A stretch of DNA of 64,000 bases from Thamnaconus septentrionalis (lineage: Eukaryota; Chordata; Actinopteri; Tetraodontiformes; Monacanthidae): NCBI GenBank assembly GCA_009823395.1, contig CM020501.1:9607361-9671360 (forward strand). Direction: 5' to 3'. Within the stretch, counting starts at the first letter, position 1, and every line of letters begins with the position of its first letter. Shown here piece by piece: positions 26,205 through 36,739 of this stretch. Made by a program: the position numbers and the translations under genes. The notes under the pieces were generated by a model. The model did no database searches and had not been told where the DNA came from. It was given only the letters and a program-made list of their open reading frames with translations.

Positions 26205-27920
26205 TCCCTCTGTCCTCAAGAGCGTGCACGCGTGCAGTTTAATGTGTGCGCGGGCGTGCATGTGCTGGCTAAGCGTCTAATGACAGCGATGTAATTCATC
26301 GCAGCACTCTCCCGGCGTCCCACTATGGTGACCAATGTCTTTCCCCCGCAGCCTTTGATTCTCTGCAGCCGATGCATTACTGTAGGGGCATCACCTCACG
26401 CTGCCTGCTGACTGGGCTGCTCTCACCAGCGCACACGCTTTCTGCAGAGCTTTCCTTGAACCGGCCCAGCACCACTCAGAGTTTTCCTCTGGAATGATCG
26501 GCTGATGTTTTGAGTCCGTCTTCACACTTTTGAGCTTGAAAATCAGGGTTTGTTTGAAGACAGAAAAGAATGGCCTGTCCAAGTGTCACTTTAAGGGCCC
26601 ACATCATGCAAAATGCACTCACCAATGTCTTCTAATATTAATGTGTGCCTCTACTAGCCTGTCAGTAAAGTAACCAGAATTGGGAAAGGTCTATGATTTG
26701 AAATAATAAATAGGCTACCTATACTCGCTACGCTTGGCGAAGCTATCCCGACTTGAACCCAGAACCACTGATGTTTTGGTGCGGACTTGATCTTTTCAAG
26801 ATGTTATTATGATCTCACTATCGGGAAACAACACAGTGTGTTTATTTATAAAGTGCTGCCTTTCCTGAGGAAGATTTTGCTGCCTGAAGCAGTCACAGAG
26901 AGGGATAAAAATATGACACAAAGTCTCATGGACCAAATATCCTGCAAATCCAATGCAAGACAAAATATAGAGGGGAAAAAAGTTGCGTTTAGCTTTGTGA
27001 CTGTAACCGAACTGGGAGTCGAGTTTTCTCATAAATCTTAATGGAAAAAATGCATTTGAGTGTGGTAAACTAATCATAGCGCGGCTAATGCTTAGAAATC
27101 TCCCCTTGGCTCATCAAATACTGAGACACAAATTCACTCAATTAACCTTCAGGCAGCAACATTTCTGTTGCCACGTTGCTTTGGAAGCTGCTTTGTGTTT
27201 TTGGTCAGAGAATGTTCTGGTGCTGTGAAAATGTGAAAATAGATGTGAATGAAAGGACGGAAGTGCACCTTCTCTGTGTGGCACTGAGAGGTTACAATTT
27301 TTCAAATGCGTACAAGTAGTGACAAAAGAACGGTGCCATGGCCCCATGTTGGAAGAGTCCCACAGGCAGGGAAGAAGCGGGGAAGGAGAAGGCAGCTCCG
27401 GCCTTTTGTCCTTTCCTGGGTGTGCGGCTGCCCATTAACAACATAAACTCCTCGACAAACAGGGTTTTCAGTCAAACTGCGCCAGGGTGCCGTTTATTCC
27501 ACGGCACAAGACAGTCACGCCACAGCTGTCCTCCCGCTCACTCTCTGGCTTTCACGCCCTCCCAGCTCAGTCTGAGACCTGTCTACCATCAACATGTGGC
27601 ACATGTCCTTGACACGTCAAGAGAGAGGATCCTTCTTCGCCATAGGAGTTGGGTGGCAGTGTCTTCTCCCCCCGCTCCCCCCCCTCTCGCCTCAGTCCGC
27701 CTCCACTCTTCTTTTTTTTCACGCTCCCTTTTCTCAATATTGAGTTGCCGGGGTAAAAGGGGGCCCGAGGAATCTAATAACTGTGACAGTGGGGCTTTTT
27801 TGGCATTGTTCCTGAAGCTGTGCAGACACACACAGTGCTGTCTGCTGGCTCTAATGAAAGGTTAAATGAATAGGACAAAGTGACAGGAGGTACAATAAAG
27901 GAACAAGACGGAGAGGAGAG

Positions 27921-27963
27921 AATGTGTGTGTGTGTGTGTGTGTGTGTGCGTGCGTGCGTGCGT
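27921..27963. repeat. (GT)n then (GTGC)n tract
   Basis: A GT run passes into CGTG units, all alternating purine-pyrimidine and so potentially Z-DNA forming. Confidence 0.9.
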
Positions 27964-28552
27964 ACTGTGAGGAAGGCCTTCACAACTCTAAGAAACAAAA
28001 AAGAAAAAAGAAAAAAAAAGCAAGGACAACCCTTCCACAGCGCAACAATTTTCAAAGCAGATTGGTTTGTCACTGTTATGTGTGTGCGTCTGTGTGTGTG
28101 TGTTTGTGTCTGCGCGTGTGTCTTTGTCACATATGTGAATGAGTCTGACTCTTGCACCGAGACACAGATGCTTAAGAGGAATTCCACCATGGGGCTGTTT
28201 GATAAATGTTAAGGTCATCAGCAGAAGGGAGGGGTTGAGTCTGGCGGAGGCGGAGGGAGCGACAGGGTGGGGGGGAGGTGGTGGGGGACGCATGTCTTGT
28301 CTTGTGCCTCTCTGCCTGCCTGTGCCTTGGTGGAATGCGGAGTCACATGAAAGAGGCCTTCTTCTTCTCCCCCCCACCACCACCACCAACCACCTCGCTG
28401 AGACTCGGATCTGGTGTCCGTCTCAAAAGCGCCACTGTCCCCCTCCTGACACACTACCTGTCAGCAGACTAAACCCCAAGCTAGCAAAAACACACACTGC
28501 CACACGTGCGTGCGAAAAGGCACAGACGCAGGGGAAGGCGCACAGGGTTCAC

Positions 28553-28582
28553 GCGCACACACACACACACACATACGCACAT
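28553..28582. repeat. (CA)n microsatellite
   Basis: Short CA run flanked by CGCG sequence. It is the last CA/GT tract before about 8 kb that lack one. Confidence 0.85.
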
Positions 28583-29000
28583 TGCAGATGTGCCCCGTGC
28601 GCGCAGCCGACGGGCGTCGGGTTTCACTCGAACAGAAGCGCTGATCTAAAATCAAACAGAATGCGCCAAATCCCATTATCCTTAGACTGCTTAATTACTG
28701 TCATTACCGGCGTGAAATGGCAACGTCGTCACCGACAATCATAGGGTGGGATTTGACACGTTAACCAGGTGTGTGACAGTGCAAGGCACAGGGACGGTGG
28801 AGTCGGTAGCTTTGAAACAATCAATGCAGACGTTGCAGTCTCCTGGAGAAAGTCAGATAGGTTGTGATAAAGAGACACTTTGGGGAGGGGGGTTTCGTCA
28901 CATCAGCTCTGGACCCGATCCAGGTGTTTGTGTCGATGTCAAACTGAACTCTTTCGAGTTTGTTTCGTAATGACGTCGATATCAACTCTGTCAGGGGCCT

Positions 29001-32000
29001 TTTACTGCATCACGGCTGCAGACAGGGGAGAATTTTAATGCATGTCAACAGCATGGCTAAGGTTTGGTTGGATTCTGACACAAGCACAACTTGGTGAGGA
29101 TTAGAGAAAAAGCATGGTTTGGTGAGACTTGGATACTACGGACTACAAATTGTGGTTTGGGTTTGACTTGGTTAAAAGGAACCACTCTGCAGACTCTCAG
29201 CAGGAAACTGCAGTTGCCCGTGAAAATGACCACAGCGTTACCCAACTTTCTCTTTTTTTTTCCTCCCCAAATTTCAGATCTCCGCTGCTTCCACCAGGAG
29301 AAGGCTCGCTTCCTTAAAGGTAAATGATACTTTTGGATATTTATTGAATCTGTTGCCACCACTGAGAAGACAATCTGGGATATGTGCGGATCCCACTGGC
29401 ACATAAATACATAAAAACAGGATGTAAATTCATACACAACACTCCTCACTGTGTTTTCCTTTTTTAATTTATATCCCAAACCTATGGCATAATTCATACA
29501 TTACATAACGCACGTGTAAGTCCAAACTTGGCAGTAAAAGCAGACCAGGATGGATCGATCATACATTCAACGCCATAAAGTTTGTAAGTAATCAAACTTT
29601 AAGATGTTCAGATAAGAATCATTGCCGGCAACAATGTGCTGAAAGTAAATTCTGGAGAAACAAGGTGACTACTGCTCCCTCCAGGCCGAGCGATACGCGG
29701 GATTTACACGTTGGTTACTACACGCCGACATGATCACACAGCTGAATGTTACACATGCTCAGATGCTAACTCCCCAACCTGGAAACCCAACAAGAGCCAG
29801 ATGTGGCCTACGCAGCTGACTGCTGCATTCAGAGAGGAGAAGTTCGAGCAAAAGAGAGAGAGAGAGAACAGTAATGTCAGACTTTCCTTTCAAAATGTTC
29901 ACAATTTCATGAATATGAACTTTCTTTGTGTTCAGTGTGATCTGCAAAATGCATCAATGCAGTGCTGTTCAGTGCCTATAAATCTGCACTGCAACAGATG
30001 GCACATGGTTAGGTCAAAGTCAGTGGACGATACCAAACCGAAAAGTCAAACTTTCCCCTCTTTCATACGTGGTCACCGTTATCGTGTTATGGTTACATAA
30101 TGCTTGTGCACATGCGAACCTCGCCAATCGGACAATAGGCCTGAACAGAATCAGTGCGTCCACCTGCCACTAAAACATGCAAATCATTCTTTAACAAGCT
30201 GCATTCATAGCCTCCCCCTTTCCTCTCTGTGAAGGCAAAAGGAAATGCCGTCATCATTATTTATACAAGTGAAGGCAAACTCGGTGTACAATGCAAGTAC
30301 TGCTGCTGCCACACACCTCGATCCATCTACTGAATCACGCACTGCCAAAGCAAACACAATGATAATGGTGACTTTGTGTGGTTCGGGGCATTTAGGGTGG
30401 TTGACTGGCAGATATTATGCCAGTTTGGGAAGGCCAGATAAAAATTTAAGACCTAAAGAATCCAATAATGAACGATTGCCCAATATCAACATGACTGAAA
30501 GTAACCAAAAAATGAAAATGGAAAAGTGGCCCTGCCTGGCACTGCTAATTAAAGAGAAAATAGAACAATATATTAGGGCATAAATTAGGGAACATAGCTG
30601 GAAAAAGTTGCAAAACATGTACTTCACCCAGTCTGGATATTAGGCCAACAGTTCCAATAAAACAGTTTAGTGTAAGCGGAATCTGGATTGAGAACCAGAC
30701 AAAAATCATTTCAAAGGCCACTCAGGTAATGATAACATTGTCAGGTACAGTTATCAGCAAAGAAACTAAACACTCTAGGCAATAATTCCAAAGCCGACGT
30801 GCTACGTCTCAAACCTCAGGAATTTTTCATGAGCCACCACTTATCTTGTCATATCAGATTTCTTCCGCCAGCTTTTTTGGAGGAAAGAGAAAAGACACCT
30901 TTAGGGCAAATTATTCTCTTTTAATCAAATCACTCTGTATGGCCTGAGGAGATGTTTCCATGCCTCCTGAGTCACTGGTGCATGGGCCACTAATGCAAAC
31001 AACCGCAAGTAGAAAAAAAAAAGGGTGGGGGTGCACAGTCGCACAAACATCCACATTTACACTCGGAATAGAAAAAGCAGCAGTTGTACTGCCCCCTTTT
31101 TTTTGTTATTTCATCTGAATGCGAGAAATAAGACTCAGCGGTGAAAATCACTAAATACAAAGAGAAAGTACGGAACAAAGCGGCGTCTGGAGTTTCCATC
31201 ACAAGTGAAATCCCAGACTTTTTCACTCACTGTTGGTGGAACAAAATCGAACAACTTTATTCTGCAGTGCAGGCAGTGCAGGAGGGAGCTATAAAATATA
31301 AATTATACCACATAACCCTATACCTCCCCACTGAGCCATTTGGTTACAACTATACTCCTGTTCGAGAAGCAGGCCCGGCGTCTCTGCTATTCCTATAGCG
31401 TCGACATGAGTTACATTCTAGCCCCGCTGAAGAATGTATGGATTACAAGTGAAACGTAATTTCCCCACCTGACCGGACAGTTGCCATCCTGTGACGCCGG
31501 AGTGTTTATTTTACACAGTCCCATTTAATTTGTTCTGGACAGGACTAATTAAGGGCTAAAATCACAAATGAAAACGGCTGTTTCCGCGCGGAGAAGTGTC
31601 CCGTCGAAATGGCCCGGCTGTGTGAGACTTTTCCTTGCATTTCTCATTTTCAACAAATAAAGGCAGAGGGAGTGTGTGTCCTCTTGCACACACACAGGGC
31701 GTGTTCATGTGCTACGAGTGAAGTTTCCCCGATTCCCTCCTCAAGGAATACGATCATGTTTGGATTAGCATGTGAAATGAAGCCAGTAAGGGGGGTGAGG
31801 GTGGGGTGGGGTGGGGGGGGGGTGGCACATAAATTGAGCACATGTAACTACGTGTATCGGCTTACTGTTTAAACACAGCTCGTAGCGCCGAGTATGATTT
31901 AAATCTGATTAACTTGCCAACTTCAAGTGTGATCTACCGTCCCTGCACTGAGACAATGCTATTATATGGAAGATTAAAACCCCGCAGCCCCTGTGACAAG

Positions 32001-35000
32001 ACTAAACACATATTTAATGCTCGTGTCATCACAGCTGTTAACCCTATTCATTACCGCCGGCTATTTATTTATCCCTGGGAAGAGAAACGCTTGAAAATCA
32101 CAAGAACACAGACCAAATTTCGCAATGTGTTCGGAGGAAATTGGAGAGTTTTCATGGCAGTAAGTGTGAGAAGATTTCACCTCTTGCTATTGTGTCCCGG
32201 GAAAGGGGTGGTGGGGGGTGGAAAAATGTAATTATGCCTCCTATATGTGTGTTGTTTTAAATCAAGTATGTCTCACACTGTGCTCTTTATTAAATTAGGA
32301 GTCCGGCGATCCAATTTGTCTCAACGTTTCTCAGCGTCTGTGCTCAGCCGCTGGAGCCCGCAGCTTGGGTTACAGTGTCTTGTCCAGAGGTTCTCATCTG
32401 AAGCCACCACGAGGCAGACGACCCCTCCTTTCATAATATTACCTTTTCTGTCACGGCCAAGACACACTATCAGACACCCGTGAGATTATTGGGGCTGAGG
32501 ACAGATGAGGAGGAGCCGAGCGGCATGGGCACAGAGAATGACCCTCTTCTGGATTAGTTTTTCTTTTTCTTTTTTTTTCTTCTTTTAATGGCTGCAGGAA
32601 TGTTGCTTTGATGCTATTGAGGCATCCCAGAAACTAGGTGTTATCTGCATAAGGAGGTAAGTAGGGGGGTGGAAAGATTTACTTTCTGCTTTAGTGCAAA
32701 CCTATAGTACAATGGAAGGAACACCACTGAACAATATGCTGTACTGCTAAAAAACAAAAAACAAAAAAACAAGTAAAAAATAAAAGGCACAGAAGTTGAA
32801 CATTGGTGTGAATGGCCCAGACAATGATGAATAAGTTAATCTCCAGATAAAAAGAACCAATGCAGTTAACAGCTTAAGATATTTTTTGAAGAACTCAATG
32901 ACTTTTTGTCATTCAAATAATGTGTTGAGCATAATGTTCTCTCTAATTGTTGTGTAAAAATATTGTCTACTACCATTATCTGCCACTTTACTTATTACAC
33001 TCCTGGATACTGCACCTCATAAACACCCATTCTGAGGAGACCAAAGAGGGGTTAATGGGGTTGTAATACTTGCCGACAACTTGTAATTCAAATGTCTAAC
33101 CAAAGATCTGAGTAAGAAAATATAGAAAGGGCATATCAAATCATCCTTACGATCTTTAGTACCTTTTTATATATACATACATCCCCAATGAAGAGGCAGG
33201 GAATGAGAAAGTGGTAAGTGGGAGAGAAAAAAAAAGCCAAGAGAGCGAGGGTGAAGTGGAAGGGAGAAGAGGAGGGAAGGGGTCTCACTGTGAGCAGTAA
33301 TCAGAGGGAGCCAGCAGGGGGGACAGAGAGGGCTGCTGGGGTCAGGGAAGAGCTCCACTAAGCAGCCTTTCTCTTCATTAGCAGCCTCTCTAAGGGGGAC
33401 GTCACAGGCCTACCTGTCCAGCAGATTATTGAACCGACTAACCAGTGGCTCCCACCCTACCCACACACGCGCCCGCGCGCACGCTCCCCCCTCTCTGATT
33501 CCCACAGACCCAAAGGAATCACGACCTCGCTGCAGCCTCACTGACAACTTTAACTTTTTCTTTAACCTCACGTCGCCGTCCAGCGGGATGAGCCGGCCGT
33601 GTCTGCTCACCGCATAACGAGGACATTTACCTTCACATTTTCCCTATTATTATTATTATAAGGGAAGTTTTGTTGACCAGCCTTTTTTTATTTTTATTTT
33701 GTATTTTACTCTGAGATTTTTAATTGGCTTTAGTGTGTTGCTATGCCGGACCTGCGCTCCTCTAATGACTGTGATTACATGACACGCGCAGGAAGACGCT
33801 GCAGTCAAAAAGGAATAGGGGCCTTTTGACTTGTGCGACTTGTGTGCAGCACATGGACATTTAAACTGAACAGATCCCTGACCGGTCTGGCTGGGAGACA
33901 GCAGCTTGGAGATAAAAGTAATGAAATGACACTCCAGGAATGTAAATTGGCATTCTTCTCTGGTGTTGCAGCACCGGCTCCAACTCATGAAACAACCCTG
34001 ACACACACTCACACTAGGCCAAAATACTCTGCCAGACATTAATCTCACACACGTCTCACTGATGAAAGTGTGCTGGTACTATTGTGGTGATTTTAAGTGA
34101 GGACATTAATCTAGGCCTCTTTTTCTGCTCAAGCCCTCCTCCCTCTTTTTTCCCTCTGCATGTCTCCTGGAAGGTTTGGATGTGTCCAAACACAAAATGT
34201 TTTACGCTGACATGAAATGCGTCCCTCCGCTTGTGTTTTACGGTGACAGATTGTCATCTGCTAACAACATTTCCTGCAGAAGCACAGTAGCGCAGGGGTG
34301 CCAAAACAGCTAAAGTGTACCCAGGGAAATAAATAAAATGGGAATAAAATAAACACTGGGAGATAACGCACCGGAGCAGAAAGGAATTGAAGTTACCTAA
34401 AGCTTTTTGTTCGGACCGACACTGAAATATGGAGAAACTTACTTTCGTTCTGCTGAAGAGCCTCGCAAATATTTCAAAGATAACGTCCGAGGATGAATAT
34501 TCTGAGACGTCCAAGAAAAATGTTCAAAAGAAGTAAAACAGATTGAGCAATAAGGAAGAATTGTGCAAAAGGCGAGGAGGATTCAGAGTGCAGGGATTTT
34601 CAGGCCTTAAAAATAACTTGAGAAACACGTCGCTGCCAGCCATAAAATGAAGCCTCCTCTGATTCACTCACACCTATTTTTTTTGTCACTTTGCTTTCTC
34701 AACACACAATCATTCACATTTGGCAAACAGGAAGACCTAAAGCTACATATATAACATCATGCTGTGATTGCAATGTTGTGTGACAAAATAAATGATTATT
34801 TACGCTTTTGTCTGCGGTTAAATGTGTTGACTAAGGAGATCAAGTATCAGATTTTAATTCATTAGTGAGACATAAAATTGAGCAACAGCCTCAAGGGGTG
34901 AGAAAACTTTAGGCGAGAACAAACTGAAAGGAGGATAAGTGATTATTTCCTTACCTGTGTCAGAGTTGAAGTCTTACATGCCTCTTGTTGTTTTTTTTAA

Positions 35001-35280
35001 ATTATTTAGGTAACAAAAAAAATTAAAGAAAAACATAAAACTTTGGAAAAAAATAGTCTTTTTTAACTGATGTCATGTGAGGAAGTAGCCTGAAATAGAT
35101 TGTCAGAGTTGTTTTTAATGGTCTGATGAAACGTTCTAGAAACGCCTCAAAAATTACTTAAGAGAGTCTCGTCTAACTTTGCATCTGCTCAGTTACCTTG
35201 GCAGCGCACAACTTTCAAGAAGCAAAATTTAGAAAAAGTGGCACAGATTTAGAGCTGTGACGTTTTCCTTATTCAAATCA
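29001..35280. other. Non-coding region with candidate regulatory elements
   Basis: No coding exon of a recognised family. The stretch is unusually free of dinucleotide microsatellites compared with 0-29 kb and contains several complex, AT-rich but non-repetitive stretches that look like conserved non-coding elements, chiefly about 31395-31600 and 31870-32170. A 42-bp splice-bounded candidate exon at 29279-29320 is treated in the findings. Confidence 0.4.
31790..31825 (+). repeat. G-run cluster, quadruplex-prone
   Basis: Five or more runs of three or more G separated by one to three bases. A potential intramolecular G-quadruplex on the + strand next to CNE-like sequence. Confidence 0.7.
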
Positions 35281-35943
35281 GAATAGGTCGGCTATAGGAA
35301 AGGGCAGAAATGTATATTTACCATTGCTGCATATCTGTCAGACGCCGGGGCTGCTGGTACTTTTCAAAAAGTTGGCGTCCTCCAAAAAGTCTGATTTCGC
35401 CCTCAAGTGGGGAACTTTCTCCTCTTCAGTGCCGCGCGGCCGCCTCAGATGAATCGCTGTCGGTGGTTCTTCTCACAAACTTATCATCGCCGATTATCAC
35501 TTTGTCAGGGCTAAAACACCAGAAAGCACTCTCACTTTTTCTCTTTTCTTTTCTGTCCCGACAATGTTTTTTTCTCTGTCCGGCGCTGAGACGAAACGCG
35601 CGTCAAGACGTTTTTTTCTTTTTCTTTTTTCAGAGGAGGGAGGAAAGAAGAGCAAAACGCGAGGAGCGCGACACTCGCTCCCCCTCTTCTTCTTTTTCTT
35701 CCTCTTCTCCTTCTTCTTCTTTTTTCTTGTACACAGGGACGAGTCGAGGAGGTCGCTGGTGATCACTGTCAACCAGGAGCTGCGGCTGTAGCTGCTTGTC
35801 CTACCTTGAGGGGGGTGGGGGGGGGGGAGAAAAAACGCGCAAATAACGCCTTCTCAACACTCCCCCGACGGTTTCCTACGAGTGCAGAGTCAGCGCCGTG
35901 CGCCGAGGAGCTGCTGCGGAGCGTCCGGCCAGCGGAGAAGGTG

Positions 35944-35986
35944 GCTGCTGCTGCTGCTGCTGCTGCGGCTGCTGTTGCTGCTGCTG
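35944..35986. repeat. (CTG)n / (CAG)n trinucleotide repeat
   Basis: About 14 GCT-type triplets with single CGG and GTT variants. Depending on frame and strand it would read as poly-Ala, poly-Leu, poly-Cys or poly-Gln. No coding context is established, so it is annotated only as a repeat in the CpG-rich block. Confidence 0.9.
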
Positions 35987-36173
35987 TGTTGTCTCGGCTG
36001 ACTTCACACCGCTGGTTTTACACGCCGTGTGTGACACTGAAACCCGAGTGGAACTCAGGCGGAAGAGTCCCATCCTTGGGGGTGACAAAAATGCGCCAAG
36101 GGGGAAGAAAAAAACAGACGCAAGAGGAGAAATCGCGGGGGGGAAAAGGGCGCGCGCCACGCACACGAATAGG

Positions 36174-36220
36174 TTTATATATATATATTTATTTATTTTT
36201 TTAATTATATATATATATAC
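36174..36220. repeat. (AT)n / ATTT tract
   Basis: Two AT runs flank an ATTT-rich core within otherwise GC-rich sequence. TATA-like elements occur on both strands, but a TATA box cannot be assigned. Confidence 0.85.
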
Positions 36221-36668
36221 ATTTCACAGCAACAGCAGCTCTGTGTAATCAAGAAGATGGGAAATATCGAGAGACAGAGAGAAAAAAAAAATCCTGAATT
36301 AATGACCAACCACTTCTGGCATTCGAGATGCGTCGCGTGTGATTTGAGCGCAAACTTTCACTTTTTTTTTATTTGTATTTTTTTAACTTTCTGTACCCCC
36401 GCGAGTGCAGTTCACGCGCGCCTCTGCTCTGTGCGTGCGCACGCACGCGAGCCCGAGCAGCTGGAAATAGGTTCGCCCGCCCGCCGTGCGTGTGTGGGTG
36501 CGTGCGTGCAGCGAGGATGTGACACTGATTGCCGAACTCGTGTCCCTCACATCCGTCAGAAGTGGGCGCGCTCATTAAAGTTTCATCGCGCGCGCTTGTT
36601 TTAACGAAGCGGGTTTGCGCAACATTTTGACTGAGACATCTCAAGAGTGAAGAGTTGAGGGAGAGGAG

Positions 36669-36724
36669 GGTGTGTGTGTGTGTGTGTGTGTAAGTTTTAA
36701 GTTGTTTTTTTTTTTTTTTTTTTT
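36669..36724. repeat. (GT)n followed by poly-T
   Basis: GT run of about 11 units, then a 20-T homopolymer at about 36704-36724. Confidence 0.9.
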
Positions 36725-36739
36725 GCGTGCGCAGACACA

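Larger units (their letters stand above)
15001..29000. other. Non-coding region with CNE-like islands, no coding gene recognised
   Basis: Long G-rich and purine-rich low-complexity stretches (16.97-17.1 kb and 17.5-18.1 kb) alternate with complex unique stretches that look like conserved non-coding DNA (15.0-15.14, 18.87-19.16 and 28.6-28.74 kb). One splice-bounded candidate exon at 23184-23392 is described in the findings. No known protein family is seen on either strand. Confidence 0.45.
35300..36620. promoter_or_regulatory. CpG-rich promoter-like or first-exon-like block
   Basis: CpG dinucleotides are clearly denser than in the surrounding AT-rich DNA, with many CGCG, GCGCGC and GGCGG-like motifs. 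A CTG tract (35944-35986) and an AT tract (36174-36219) lie inside. Such islands usually mark transcription start regions. In human, BNC2 is transcribed away from CNTLN on the opposite strand, so a bnc2 promoter on the minus strand is possible, but no basonuclin coding sequence was recognised and the direction of transcription cannot be told from the sequence. A promoter of an unrelated non-coding RNA is an alternative. Confidence 0.35.

Noticed and set aside
26690..26790. tRNA-like or SINE-like stretch (GACTTGAACCCAGAACC)
   Set aside because: It resembles a tRNA T-arm in antisense, but no cloverleaf or A-box partner could be built; too weak to annotate.
35876..36166. Minus-strand frame with a poly-Gln run
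   Set aside because: The run is the complement of the CTG tract. The frame has no ATG start of its own and the same bases are open as poly-Ala on the other strand, so coding cannot be claimed.
1..36700. Coding exons of basonuclin 2 on the minus strand, expected from synteny
   Set aside because: I looked for reverse complements of the conserved N-terminal and zinc-finger segments and found none; bnc2 is mentioned only as inferred context.
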